A stretch of 64,000 nucleotides of DNA from Ectobius pallidus. Its lineage: Eukaryota > Arthropoda > Insecta > Blattodea > Ectobiidae. Positions 22,165-35,069 of the stretch are shown here, in pieces; positions within the stretch are counted from its first letter, which is position 1; the number at the start of each line of letters is the position of its first letter. The notes under the pieces were generated by a model. That model was not told the origin of the DNA. It searched no databases and saw only the letters and a list, made by a program, of their open reading frames with translations. A program made the position numbers and the translations under genes. Location of the stretch: positions 13,967,951 through 14,031,950 of the forward strand of contig CAXKWD010000011.1 of the NCBI GenBank assembly GCA_964059195.1, given 5' to 3'.

Positions 22165-22440
22165 TAATCTCGAAATAATGCAAAGTGGCAAGCATAGAAT
22201 CCGCAGCAGTAACGTAGGAGATTCATGGGCTCGGATTCAATTCCCAGTCGGTACAAGTTTCCTGGGTGAATTTTTTCTCTGAGTTCATGTTGTCTCGGAG
22301 GTGGCTCAGGCATCGTGCTGATCATCATCCGGAGAGATCCTACATGTCTTTCTCGGGTCAAACAAATATATATGTGATGCGGTGGCACTATAGGTCACTG
22401 TCCTGTAGACCCTGACTGGGTGTTTGAATAGTCAGTTCTA
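22165..22440 (+). mobile_element. Possible diverged tRNA-derived SINE
   Basis: Contains a box-B-like GGATTCAATTCCCAG at about 22232 and a moderately GC-rich body with no coding potential. Box A is not convincing and no second copy is in the window. Confidence 0.35.
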
Positions 22441-23398
22441 CATAGGGAGGGATAAAACTGACAGAAAGTAGAAAAAATGAGACATCGAGCCCAGAGTTTT
22501 TGGAGTGAATTTAAAAAATCAGAATATGGAGAAATGACAATTTATGTATTACAGATAAATTATTAAAATATGTATTTACATAAAAATGTTACAGAAATAT
22601 GTGTTTTTATGTAAAATAGAATTTCATATAAAAACTTCCAGGATCCTTTTCGGAATTCTAGTTTTAGTTGTAGTCTTCTGTCTATAAGCAGAAAACATAA
22701 TTATTTACATAAAAATCTGTACCCTATACATGACCATTTAAAACAAATGTAATATGCTACATAACTTTATTTCTGTGTATTACAAAATTTGAATTATTTA
22801 GGAATAAAAGGTCAATAATTGTTATTTTGAATAAATGAAATGAAAATGTATTTACATATGGACTTCAGAAGAAAAGTACGTTTAAAAAATGGCTTAGTAT
22901 TGGTAGGATTACTGAATCGACGCATTGTCTAATATGAATACCCCAATGTTTTATTTCTGAGTTTACACATAGCAAACTTCAGATCCCGTGTCTACAGTTC
23001 CTAAAGTTATTTTAAAGTAAATCCTGGTAGCAAATACATGTTCAAAGTTAACGAACAGAAGATAGGTCTGTGGTTTTGTTTTATGCAATGTTGGGTTCTG
23101 GCCGCTCGGCGCCCGTAGTGAGCGGAAATTGGAGAAATTGGAGCTGAAGAGTAATTATGGTGCAAACTTAGAAGTAGTTTAATTAGAATCGATTAAACAT
23201 CTGGCGTTTCATGCCTATCGCTCGAGTTTCCGATATAACACCGAACACAATACTGCTCTTCGGCTATTAACAATGCAATTACCTGCAGCATGCATCCACC
23301 CGTTTTTTTTTTTTTTTTTTATAACATCTTGACTTGTAATGCAAGCGAGCCCTGATAAGCTCTATCCTCCTGCATCGTGGTCATGATATCTTTCTTCA
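22441..23398. other. AT-rich noncoding sequence
   Basis: Contains a run of about 18 T at 23303-23320 and several TACATAAAAAT phrases. Nothing else recognised. Confidence 0.5.
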
Positions 23399-23406
23399 GT
23401 TATAAG

Positions 23407-24094
23407 TAGACCTGGGATTTTAAGGCAAATGCCTATTTTGTTCCTTATGAAATGACATGAAAATTTTTAAATAAGTTTATGTTGATATTTCATGAGATAT
23501 CACTTATATTTACAGAGTTTTATAGTGCCCTAAAATGCCTATTTGGACCTTTGAAGCCTATTTTTAGTATTTTAATGCCTAAAGTGCCTATTTTGTACAT
23601 TTAAAATAAAATTCAACTTCTGCAACTTTTACAATCATTTAATGGACATCCCTGAATGAAGGACAGAGCAGCAGACGGTGGGTTTTTCACAGAAACTTGA
23701 TTTTCCCAAACAATTGTCGCCAAAGGAATGCTGACTGACTGGGGAGGATTCGCTCAAAACAACAAGTAGCAGGTATATATAGTAAGAAGGGACATACTGT
23801 GTCAATTTTTCATATAATCCAAAACTGTTTTTGATAAATGTATTTTTAATTCTGTCTTAATTTTGCAATTATTTCTGTTAAGAATAGGTATACCACGTTT
23901 TTAACAGTAAAGAAAGGTCACGTTACAGTTGAAGAGCATATTGTAGTATTTTAAAGCCTATTTTCTGTCTATTTACACATTTTTAAAGCTTATTTTAAGT
24001 GCCTATTTTCTCTTTTAAAAACCTATTTACTTGTTTTAAAAGCCTATTTTAGGTGCCTAAAACTAATTTTTTTTAGCCTAAAATCCCAGGTCTA
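23407..24094. mobile_element. hAT-like MITE (688 bp) with perfect 8-bp TSD
   Basis: Terminal inverted repeats start TAGACCTGGGATTTTA on both ends. A perfect octamer GTTATAAG flanks it (23399-23406 and 24095-24102). The interior is a degenerate series of TGCCTATTTT-type motifs near both ends, like the subterminal transposase-binding repeats of hAT elements. No transposase is present. Confidence 0.88.
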
Positions 24095-24102
24095 GTTATA
24101 AG

Positions 24103-25169
24103 CGAACTTGACACCTATTGGCATCATGCTCAAGTCCGTAGCATAATCGATCGTCTGATTATAAGATCGCACAAGAGAAACGTTTGTAAGAATTACGTTA
24201 ATCCGTTTAAAGATTGTATGAGGAGGGTTAGATGAAATGTCGCCATGTTGGTAAAAAAAAATATTGTATATTGTGATATAAGTGGTACAAGCGAATTTTA
24301 TTTCGCGGGTAGGAATCCTACAAACAAAATAATACCATTTTACTGTATGTACCCTACAATATTTTTTTAGACAACCGTTAATATTTATGAAATAATTTTA
24401 TTACGTACAGTGTACCCATTTTGGGAGCCATCCTGCTGCCTTCTCTTCTAGTATATCTCGATCGGTAAGACCTGAGTCAAACAAACGACTGCGCTACGAT
24501 GGCTACGATGATGTAATCTAGACTTGCCTGACCTTCATCTCACGTGATGTTCTCTACTGCACAGACCGTGTAAAAACATCTTAGTTAGCCTCAGCATTCA
24601 ATAGTGAAGACCAAACAGCGATATTCTGTGAGTTACATACCGTTACTTAAATAATATTTCATAACTAAAAAAACAAATACTTTACTCACTTTATTTTTGT
24701 TTTCAATACTTACGGGCTATTGTGAACCGCATAGTTTGGAATGAATATTACAGCATATGCATTCTCTTCTGCTCCTACTCCATTGCTACCGGCGGACGAT
24801 AAGCTATCTGCGCGTGTTTGGTTCAGGTCCTAGCGTCCAAGTTATACGCAGCTGCGCAGATAGAGGCTATTGATTTTCTGGCCAATGGCTGCAAACATAA
24901 GAAAGAATGGACAACGCTTTTCAACCACCAAGTACTACTTTGCGACCAGAGTGAGAAATTTAACATTTAAAAAGGCGTAACAAATTTTAACATTTTCAAT
25001 TTTTATCAAAGTGAGTCTATTTAATAATCATACGTAATTATTCTCAATTAATAGAGTATTTTCTGTTTCACTGAAATCTTAATGGAGACAATGGAGTGCA
25101 ATAGAGATTTTATAGCAATAGTGAAATATTGTGCAACTTTTACTCGCATGTATTGTGTTAGAATTTCTG
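24103..25169. other. Noncoding sequence
   Basis: A 14-bp inverted repeat AAAAAAATATTGTA brackets about 115 bp at 24255-24370. No gene or element otherwise recognised. Confidence 0.45.
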
Positions 25170-25236
25170 GTAGCCTTAACCTCCTGGAACCTCTGTGGGC
25201 CAAAACGGCCTGTATAGGGATCACTTTACTTTATTC
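25170..25236 (+). mobile_element. tRNA-derived SINE, family A, 3' fragment
   Basis: Only the 3' end of the family is present, on the plus strand: CCTCCTGGAACCTCTG then GGCCTGTATAGGGATCACTT, ending ACTTTACTTT. A 5'-truncated insertion with no tRNA head. Confidence 0.75.
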
Positions 25237-25636
25237 CGCATAAATGACCCTATTACACTAACCACTCGGATACAATAAAAGCAGCTGGAGTAATCTCAAA
25301 TTATGCGTACAAGATAATCGTTAGAGCCTGTGGTTGAAAGATGTGTAGAAATAGCACTACTGTCCATTGCAGATGTGTTGAGAAAAGAAGTAAACAGTGG
25401 TTGTAACGGATGAAAAGATTGGTTCACAGATAGCAAAATGCACGTTCACATTTATAGAAATAAATATCTGATAAGTGATACTTTCGAAATTGTGGTAAAA
25501 CTGAGCATACCATACACATAATAATTACTTTCAAAACTACGTTCACCTGTCTTCGATCTTAGACATTTACAAATCACAGGGGAACTGTTGACCTGTGAAG
25601 CGAATGATTGTGAATTGTGCTTAGGGTTGCAGGGGG

Positions 25637-25880
25637 TATGTCTGAATGCCGGTCTCCTTAGCCGCGGTAGCTAGGGCGTGCTGCCTTGGAGCCGTGGGTA
25701 AGGAGGCTGTGGGTTCGAGTCCCGCCTCGGGCATGGGTGTTTGTGTGTCATAAAGAAAACACGGAAAACAATGAAAGAACAGAAAAACAAGGAAAAAACC
25801 GAAAACTAGAAAAAGATAGAAGAAAAAAATTGAGAAAAGAAAGAAAGAAAGAAAAGAAAAAAGCAAGATTGACCGCTGCT
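25637..25880 (+). mobile_element. tRNA-derived SINE-like element, family E
   Basis: The head at 25650-25735 has GCGGTAGCTAGGGCGTGC (box-A-like) and GGGTTCGAGTCCCGCC (box B) with a long variable-arm-like segment, reminiscent of a class II tRNA. It is followed by an A- and GAAA-rich tail. The open frames on both strands here simply run through this repeat. Confidence 0.7.
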
Positions 25881-26009
25881 GAATGGGATGCAGGCAATCA
25901 GAGCAAGGTAGCGTTCCTACGTCATCAATCTGCAGTAATTGAAGCATGATCTACTCACTGATCTACTGAAAGTCAGTACACCAGCATTGGTTTGACTTAA
26001 TAAGAATTA

Positions 26010-26088
26010 GAATTAGAATTGTTTTGTTTTACCTGGTGGAATTGAGGCCATTAGGCCTTCTCTTCCATTCAACCAGGATTAATACAAC
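26010..26088 (-). mobile_element. 3' tail of a non-LTR retrotransposon, minus strand
   Basis: On the minus strand: AATGGAAGAGAAGGCCTAAT then GGCCTCAATTCCACCAGG and a (ATTCTA)n tail at 26004-26022. It is related to the tails at 2303 and 28220. Confidence 0.6.
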
Positions 26089-26255
26089 TTAACTTTACAA
26101 TATTACATTAAAATAAGTATGATACAAGTACAGTACAAAGTTACAAATACACAGGAACATGATTATATTATTATCATTTAAGGCTCAGAACTACTTCACT
26201 AGAGATAATACAATACACAAAAAACAATATGTTAAATAGTTTGCTACTTACTAAG

Positions 26256-26356
26256 ATTTAAACTATTACTAAAATATTAACTATTACTAAGAAATATGAT
26301 GTGAAAATATTTAAACTATTACTAAAATATTAACTATTACTAAGAAATATGATGTG
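26256..26356. repeat. 53-bp tandem duplication
   Basis: Units begin at 26256 and 26309 (ATTTAAACTATTACTAAAAT...AAATATGATGTGAAA), practically identical. Confidence 0.9.
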
Positions 26357-26724
26357 AAAGAAAAATGAAAAATGAAATGAGTTGTGAAACAACGAGGTTT
26401 CTGGGACTCCTGGTATAGTGACTGAAATTACTGGTTTGAACAGTTGTCCTGAAAGCAATCATATCCACGTGTTCCTTACAATAGCTGCATCTGTAAATAT
26501 AATTATGTCAACCGCTCTCCTCAAGTTCTGTCTATTACTTCTCTCAGTGATTGGTTCTTGGAAAATTTCTTTTCTTTTTGCGTCAGTGTCCTGCATCTTG
26601 GAATGATTGCCTGCGACTTAAAATGAGCTGTCAAACACAAACCCTATCCATTATATATTTTCAGCAGTGATACCATTAATAGGATCTAAGTTTCGCAATA
26701 GCTGTAGTAAATAAGTATAATGGA

Positions 26725-27243
26725 GCAACAAAAAGGCGTAACATTTTTATACGTTTATATATCTGGTACCCTATGATCCCCAGGTGGGGCGAAGGGGCCT
26801 CCAAGTGGAGGTTTTATTACCTATACTAATTTTGATATGCTTATTTTCCGAGAGAGGGTAGAGGGACAGGTGGTAGCCCATCGCCTCGCAACCCCCCTCT
26901 GGAAACTAAGTATTTCTTGGACGTGAAAGGGCCGAGAAATTTAGTCCAGAGGCTCTAATTTAGGCTTGGAGTTCTTTTACGCAACAAAAAGGCGTAACAT
27001 TTTTATACGTTTATATATCTGGTATCTGGTACCCTATGATCCCCAGGTGGGGCGAAGGGGCCTCCAAGTGGAGGTTTCATTACCTATACTAATTTTGATA
27101 TGCTTATTTTCCGAGAGAGGGTAGAGGGACAGGTGGTAGCCCATCGCCTCGCAACCCCCCTCTGGAAACTAAGTATTTCTTGGACGTGAAAGGGCCGAGA
27201 AATTTAGTCCAGAGGCTCTAATTTAGGCTTGGAGTTCTTTTAC
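26725..27243. repeat. 256-bp tandem segmental duplication
   Basis: Unit 1 spans 26725-26980 and unit 2 spans 26981-27243; both start GCAACAAAAAGGCG and end GGAGTTCTTTTAC. The only differences I noticed are a 7-bp insertion (ATCTGGT) in unit 2 and one T/C substitution, so the duplication is recent. Confidence 0.93.
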
Positions 27244-27396
27244 GTGCCGTAAATCTACGACACGGGACCCCCAGCTTAAAGTCCCTCCCGGAGGACTCCG
27301 TGCCCAGGATTTTTACGTCTTGAAAAATCCATCGACCGCGGCCGGGTTTGATCCCGCGCCCTGCGGATCTAGAGGCGGGCACGCTACCTCTAGACC
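26763..27396 (-). mobile_element. tRNA-derived SINE, family C, with duplicated 3' body
   Basis: The head lies at about 27340-27396 on the minus strand: box-A-like TAGAGGTAGCGTG and box B GGGATCAAACCC. The 3' body occurs twice (about 26763-26980 and 27019-27243). The 12-bp target sequence ACGTTTATATAT occurs three times, at 26751-26762, 27007-27018 and 27397-27408. The outer two flank the insertion; the middle one was carried by a later duplication that took in both flank and SINE body. Confidence 0.88.
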
Positions 27397-27408
27397 ACGT
27401 TTATATAT

Positions 27409-29374
27409 AGAAAGTAATAATTATTTTTTCCAGGAAACGTTCAATTGAGACAAACATATTTCTACTTACCTGTGAAATCTCTTCGTGTAAATTTCCCTTG
27501 GTATCTTATTCACAAATTTGTTATTTAAAAGAACACTGTAACTTACTAAAAATCTCGAAGTGAACATTTTGGCATTTCTGGTTATCTGAGCTACTGTGCA
27601 GTGTGCTATGAAGTGAAAATTCACAGTTTTCCTTAATGAATTTAAAGTGACGGGATCCAAGGAAATTCGAATTCTGAAGTTTGCCAGGTTTTTAATAGCC
27701 AAATTAAGACTATTTTATAAATTTTGGTTATACCTTGGTGTGATATTAGGAACATAGAATTCGTCAGTTTTAAAGATGAAGTCCACATTATAATACAATA
27801 AAATACTGTGCACATTAGATTCTAAATCAAGGAGGACTATGTGTGATCACAAATACATTGTATTATAACGTATTCGGTTGTTTATGAATGTAATTTTAAC
27901 AGACGTTAAGTAGATATTTTTATGTCAGCGTATGTTGCTATTTGTTAATTTTTTAGTTGAATTTCAACTTTAGTAGATATTATTATTTTATATTATATTG
28001 AACATAGCTATGTCTACATACAAACACACAAAATTATATATAATTTTTAATTCTCTTTGTTTCCTCTTCTGTATTATTATTGACTAAATTTTTGTCTTAT
28101 GTCAAGGTACGCATAACAATTCCATTATTATTTTATTGCTAGTATTTTGTATTATTACGGTCCTATTGTATTTATTGTTTTTTTCTAGATAATCCTTTAA
28201 TGTATTTTGTATTTATCCTAATTGAGTAGAAGATAAGACCCTATGGCCTTAACTCTGCGAGGGAAAATAAAACATTATTACTATTCTAACATGTTTCTAT
28301 TACATTTAGGTTTGAACTTGATTTTCGTAGGTTTGCAGGATACACTAAGTATAAGTAAATGAGGGTCATATACACTACTTTTCTTCAGACATAAATGCAT
28401 TAACCCTTTAGTGGCGTAAATGAGTTTACCTGTAATGTTCGCATCTTGAAGGAAATCTTCAGGAGTTCTAGTAATGAATAATCAATTATGTGTAAATTTT
28501 ATTAACATTTCATATATATAAATGTCTTATGCTAAAAAATTAGGCAATTGAAAGTTAGGCCTATGCATTGTTGTTGCAATAAATAAAAAAAATACAATGC
28601 GGATACTTAATCATTTACCCTCGTATGAATACCCCCTATTCAAATATGATCATTCTCCCCCCTCCATTATACGTGATGTATCAAATTGAAAAGGGTTTCT
28701 TGTTCAGCTTGAATTAACTAGGTTATTGTTACGTTGTTAATAACGCATAATTTTATGGGGTGATAACGAACGACCCTTTCTCTTCATTACCAGGTATAAA
28801 CTAGAACATGATTAAAACATGACGTGTAACTGTTCACTTATCTTTATTGAAAGTGCCACATGAGGTAAAGAAGCGGTGGAAATTGAGATATCTGAGAAGC
28901 TCGCCATTCAAATTGAATATTAATACCGAAGTAGTTGGACCGTGATGATAGCTTTCGTTCAGACAAAACTCCCAAGTTGGCTTCCAAATGTTCACGAGTG
29001 AAATCATCGATAGCATTCAATGCTGGAAAGTACCTGACGGATTAACAAGACAAACACTGACTTCGGATCCTTGATGTAACTTAGATTGTATGTTTCCTGG
29101 AGATTGGTTTCCAGCCATATACTCCTAAGAAAATATTGAACGGTCTCTGGATTGTAAGTCTTGTTCAGGGAGACCTGGAGTGTATTCGAACACGTACACC
29201 TAACAGCGTTTACTATTATTTCGTTCCTTTGTTATGAAGGTTAATAGCCATGAACCTTTAGTCCTAGCAGTCACATGTTTATTTTACACATGTAGGGACT
29301 AATATCGAAAAAACCATTTTTGATATTTCGTAGAGCAAATAAAATGTAAATGTGATTGGAACGCCACGCGACAA
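27409..29374. other. AT-rich noncoding sequence
   Basis: Contains only the non-LTR tail at 28220. Short minus-strand frames at 27466 and 28834 show no motif. Confidence 0.5.
28220..28282 (+). mobile_element. 3' tail of a non-LTR retrotransposon
   Basis: AATTGAGTAGAAGATAAGAC then CCTATGGCCTTAACTCTGCG and an AAATAAAAC tail. Same block as at 2303-2376. The T-rich 300 bp upstream may belong to the same insertion. Confidence 0.6.
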
Positions 29375-29389
29375 GAAGTGAAACTTGTT

Positions 29390-29832
29390 TTAATTTTTTT
29401 ATTTTTTCAATTTTAGATCATTGGATTTTCAATTTTGGATTGTTGTACTTTTTAATATCGGGTTTTTGGACTTTTTAAATTTTGCATTTTTTTATTTTTA
29501 ATTTTTTAATTTTTTAAATTATGTATTATTTCATTTTTTAAATTTTAGATCTTTGAATTTTTTAATTTTCGATGCTTTCATTATGGATTTTTTTAAATTT
29601 TGGAGTTTGTATTTTCAAATTTTGTATTTTTTAAATTTTGGATTTCTGAAATTTTTTTATTATATTTTTATTTTTTAAATTTTGGATATTTGGATTTATC
29701 ATTCTTTTTTAATTTTTTTAATTTGGATTTTTTAATTTTTTAAATTTTGGACCTTTTAAGTTTTAATTTTTTTTTAATTTTTGATTTTTGATTTTTTAAT
29801 TTTGGATTTTTAGATTTTTTAATTTTTGGATA
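29390..29832. repeat. T-rich low-complexity array
   Basis: About 440 bp built almost only from TTTTTAATTTTGGATTTTT-like phrases with irregular period. It is bounded by a perfect 12-bp inverted repeat GAAGTGAAACTT (29375-29386 and 29948-29959), so it may be the interior of a noncoding element of about 585 bp. Confidence 0.7.
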
Positions 29833-29959
29833 AGCCTAATCATTGAGTGGATTGTTGTCTGTGCAGTGCGTTCCGTCACACGTTACTAATTTCGTGACGA
29901 TTTTGAGCGTTACACAAGCTCCCGATTTACCCCTACCGCGGCTAAAGAAGTTTCACTTC

Positions 29960-32747
29960 AAAAAGTGTTGAAATGTCCTAGAGGAGGCCACAGAAAACAA
30001 TTAGGTGACAGTGTTTTTATGAAATTTTATGAATTTTATCTTATTTCATAAATGTGACAAAATGAAGTTTTAATTTTAATTATTCGAAGTTCAACCACCA
30101 AAAAGATGCCGTGAAGATGATGCAAGCGCACCGAAAGGCCTATACGGCGAATTACAAAATAAATCATAGTTGAGCAACTAGTATCACATTTATTTTATTT
30201 CATTGCTGGAGCTCAACAGTATTAGACATATATTTTAATAACGTAGATAATATATAAATTTTAGTATAATCGTGTATGGGCTCTTCGTTTTGAAAATGTG
30301 GGCACTCATTTTTCTTTTTTAGATCTTGTTTGGTTGTTACTATAACTATGAACTCTTTTTATAGAAAAATAATATTTTACAGTAAATCGGAAAAATCTTC
30401 CAGAAATATACCATCTATCCCTTAATAAGAAAATCATATTAAATGTGGCACGTATAATGAAAGTAGAACATTTCTCATCAATTGTAAAAAATCTGGGAAT
30501 ATTAACATGCATATAGCAATCAGAGAAAGAAGAATGCGAATTAACTTATGGAAACCATTCATCCGGAAATCCAGTGCTGGTATAAATCTTCGTGGAAATG
30601 CTAACTAGAACGACTAGAGTTTATAAACGAGGTTTTAAGCTACTTCTTTCGAAACTTATTATTATTTTTGTTTTTTTTTTCATGCTGTGGGTATCGACAA
30701 TGCATATTGAAACCACGAGCTTATTAATTTGCATTTCTGGGAGCACTTATTTCTCGATTAGTCTGATTCAACAAATGCAAGACGCCGTTTTTTTTCATTT
30801 CGGTGCTGAAGGCAAAGTATGGATACCAGCCAGAAATTTACTTCTACTAAAGTAATAAAGGACACAGCTTCTCATCCATAAATTCACAGTGCCATTCATC
30901 AAATTTCACCCAAGCGTTCCCGCTAAATATGTTTCCCTATTTTTAAGCGCCTCCTCTTTGCCAGAAAGGAAAAAGAACGAAATTTGGTTTAATAGAATAA
31001 AACACGTTTTTCGCTAAAGGAATATCAGGAGCAGAGGGTGTATTGCAAAATGAATTAGAGGATGGATTTTTCATATATGCCTTCCTAATCTGGCGAACCT
31101 CGGTTCAATGTAAGACTTTTAGTTTTACTCTACGAGTAAAGAAATTTATGGAACTTATAATTTACTTATTTGGTCATGAGTATCTTGTATGCATTTAGGG
31201 CATAGCATTTACTGCAAGACTGCATTTACATCGAAACAAAATATTGCATTTACATGAACATGATCGTTACATGTAGGCCTACTCATGTTATCCGGTTGCT
31301 TCAGAACTTTCGAAATGGGACAAAGACTTCGGTAAATAAAAGTGTCTAACGCTGTATTTTAGAGAATAATATTCATCATAAGCGTATTAAAAAACTGCAA
31401 ATTTAACCTTCAACACTGCCGTCACGACAAGTTGCCCATCTTATTTTGATCCTTCTGAGATCTGCCATACCATTATCTTTCCGCCTATGATTTATTTTTA
31501 GTATACTTTGCGCTATTCTATTTTCACTTCGAGCAACTTGAAGTACCTATTTTGCGTGTTTTATTAATGAATGCCTTATGTGTTAAGCCAAATGATTAAA
31601 TGTTGAGATTAGTCGTTGTGAAGTTTCCTTCAAGTCCTGCGATTTCAAATTGCCTTCTTATGTCATACGTGTCGCAGACTTTCTGTCAAAATTTCGCAAA
31701 ACATGCATAGGTAATGGACAAGGAACTCTTGGTTTGATTTAAGTAAAATCGCATCCAGCATCACACTTTTTCGATTAGGGAAACCCCACAGAAATTAATA
31801 GCTGAAAGTATGAATATTAAATCTTTCCACTGGAAAGGTTCGAAAGATTGAGGCTTATTTTAAAATTTCTCTCTTTTCGTTCAGTTGAACGTTTTGTTAT
31901 TAGATTTAACTCTTATATTATGAGTGAGCTCATATAAAATAATTTCAGTTCTAAAGACTTTCAGAAACACAATTAATCAATTATTTTAATGCCCTATATA
32001 GTGAGCTTACCTGATTGAAGATTCTAGTAAGGAAAGAGAGTCAAATCCTCTAACTTGGATCATTTTAATTGTCCCTGGGAATTTACGCAGACCCATAATT
32101 ACTTAAATATCCCATTGATTATGCTTACTTTTTCCTACGTTAATAATGAAGACGATGGAAAGCACCAGAAGAGTATTTAGGTAAACCACAGAAAGATTCT
32201 GTCGTCTTATTTACAGTCGATCGACGTGAAACGTTTACCCCTTAAGTTCAGATTTGAAGGAAATGAAAATAATCTTTTAAGAATATTAGGCAATCTGGAT
32301 TAGTGTAAAGCTGTGGAAGAAGTAGAGTTAGATAGGAGAGATGGCGAGGATCAATATTCAGATTTAACGTGGAATAAACCGGCGGAGGCAAGTGGCGGGA
32401 GAAAGGGGGAAGCATTTTCTACTCACCACTCAATTTCTCACGCACAGAATTTTCAATTATCCCCATATCCCCTCCTTAGGAGAAAACTTTGCCTTCGTAA
32501 GTTCGGTCTGGAAAGAAAGAAGTACGGTTGGTGAGGTAAAAATTTAGGAATGTAGCCTTTGGCGTACTGGTTGACAAGCCCTAAATGGCTTGAATAGGAT
32601 GTTCCATTAGTGTTTCATCCGCAGCGATTTCTTCCCATTCTTTAACTGGCATAAATTCAGAATTCTGAAGGCTGTAGAGGAATAACCTATTTTCTGTCGC
32701 CTGTAAAAAAAATAGCCGAATATCGTTTTGAGTGCTGATTCAAAGTG

Positions 32748-32796
<49 letters not shown>

Positions 32797-34473
32797 CACA
32801 ACCAAGAAAGCAGTAAAGAATTATTGTAAGCAAGGATGATAAAGGGGGGCCATAGAGCTTTCGGTGAAATTCATAGGTGAGAAATAGGTGAGTTTCTAAT
32901 TTTTTTCCTCAGCAATGAATTGTTCTACAATCTTGCAATCTGACATACTCTTTATCGAATACTCCCACCAATGCATACTATTTTCAAAAGTAGTCAAACT
33001 GTTACAGTTAAGGGTAATTATCGTTACAAAATGGCAGCCATATTTCGTGCACTAAAATGGCGTTTTTTGTGATAATTTCACAAATGGCAATGCTATTGGC
33101 TGATTATTTTTTCTATCTATTTGCAAACATCATATGAACAACGTTTTCTACAATCTTTGGAATATCTACAGTATAAGTATTTTTAAAAAATTATATTAGA
33201 TGAATGATTGTAGATAATGTTGTTAATATGATATTAACAAATACACAGAAAAATAATCAATCATAAATATTGAGTACTGCCAAATACAGAATTATTAAGA
33301 AGAAAGGAAAAAGTGGCTCGAGAATCACTTGTGATAGAACATTTGAGAATCTGATGTTTCCAGCGTTCGCCTCTGAAACGTCGGAGACAATAGATTCCAA
33401 ACCTGTCAATCCGAGAAGTCTTTATTCATACACTGCGACAGGAAAATCTGAAATCATAATTTCGCCTTTTTACACGGCATTTTACATGCTAATATGAAAA
33501 CCTTTTCTTACGCATGAAGCCTTAATCCTGCCAACAGCGTACTACCGTAATTACGTCTGATTCATACGTGAAACGCATTGAAGAAATACACGGTCTGTAC
33601 TAACATTAACGTAATTTTCATGGCGTCTGAGGACATGAGCTTCGCTCATTTCTTCGAAACTTGTAAATTGCCAGACGCTGAATACGTAAACTGCCCCTAC
33701 GGCTTCCGGTGAAGAAATTAGGTTATCATTCATACAACAGAAATCTCTCTTATTCCATAATGTCTGTGATGAGTTTATTTTGTCTTTTATCTTTGCCTTT
33801 CTATGTGGAATACAAGTAGTTATAGAAATGCACCTTGCTAAACTACTTCTGACTTCCTTATTCTATTGAAGTCATCTGATAACTACCGGTGGTATTCTAG
33901 GATTTGATTAAAATAAGTGAAAGACATTCAATGATGTACACTGTTTATACACACGCTTTCCGCTCTAAGCTAATGATTTCTGCTTATCTGCTGGATATAC
34001 CATGCATTCAAGGAGAATTTATTTGCCTTCTCTCGTTGGAGGTTGTAAACATTTCCTTGGAAATATGAGAGAACATTTATGTCATTATGGATGCGAATAA
34101 CATTTTAGAACACTGACGAGATAAGGTATGCATTGACCTAAATATCAAAGTAAGAATTGAAAACATAGAACGCAGACAGATTTACAACTGTTTCAGTACC
34201 AGGGCGCCTCCGAGTCTCTGTAAAACTAAGTGATGGATGTTAATTTAAGAGATATCGCCTTTTTCTAAAAAAACTAGCCCTTTTATCCTGTATTATGCAC
34301 GCTCGTAACTCGAACCATATTCTTCCCTGTACGCCATGAAACAATGTATTCAGTATTTTTACCGAACAGTCTTTGGGTATCTGTGTAACTTACTTTCAAG
34401 ACAGCCATTCCCGTTTCACATAAAAACATAGAGGCTAACAGATTGATTAAATTCTCAAGTAGAGTTCATAATA
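29960..34473. other. 4.5 kb without recognised gene or element
   Basis: Only the CT microsatellite at 32749 stands out. Short frames (30306, 30592, 32313, 33270, 33551) have no motif, no family resemblance and no coding bias visible by eye. Confidence 0.5.
32749..32792. repeat. (CT)n microsatellite
   Basis: About 20 CT dinucleotides. The Arg-Glu repeat in the minus-strand open frame is its translation and not a gene. Confidence 0.97.
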
Positions 34474-35069
34474 CACAGCCCAAAAAAAAAAAAAAAAACT
34501 TTTTGTTTGGTGTCTCAGATGTTTTACCGGATTTTGGCTATACTTAGTATGCTTATTTCAAATATATAAACAGTTTTTCTCTACCAGCTCTACTTTTATA
34601 TAGGCTTTATTCGTGAACTCTTAGCCTAGCGAAACAAAATCTTGCTTGATAATATAGCTAGTGAAGATTCTTGACCATACTTTGGACACGTAGGATGAAA
34701 ACTGTACGAAGTACAGAAAAACTAAAAGCTTGATTATTTTTTGGCTCACAAATTGACAGCTCATAAGTCATAAACGACCGTACAATATTTGATATCAATT
34801 TTTCGAAAGACCCCATGTTTTATTATTATTGTAATGTTTATGTAATGTTAGTGTGTGGCTTTCTTCTTCAAGTGATTTAGAAGCTAAAAATAGGCACTGT
34901 GTTTTATTTATATCAAACGTAAAATGGGATAATATGCATAATGGTAATACCATATCTCACAAACCTAAAGCTGATGGGGCAAAACTAATGGCACATTTGG
35001 AATCAGCGACCTAAATATACCCAAGAATAAGTATATATTATAAGGCACCAAAACGGCTGTTGGTCTGTG
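34474..35069 (+). mobile_element. 0.6-kb MITE, family M1, copy 1
   Basis: A 596-bp unit that recurs inverted at 61609-62186. Ends are CACAGCCCA and, reverse-complemented, CACAGACCA. Flanking triplets are ATA on the left and TTA on the right. It contains an A-run near the left end and no open frame of note. Confidence 0.82.

Noticed and set aside
25621..25949. Overlapping open frames of 108 and 87 codons on the two strands
   Set aside because: They translate a tRNA-derived SINE head and its GAAA-rich tail; there is no protein family signal.
32607..32801. Arg-Glu repeat protein
   Set aside because: Translation of a (CT)n microsatellite.
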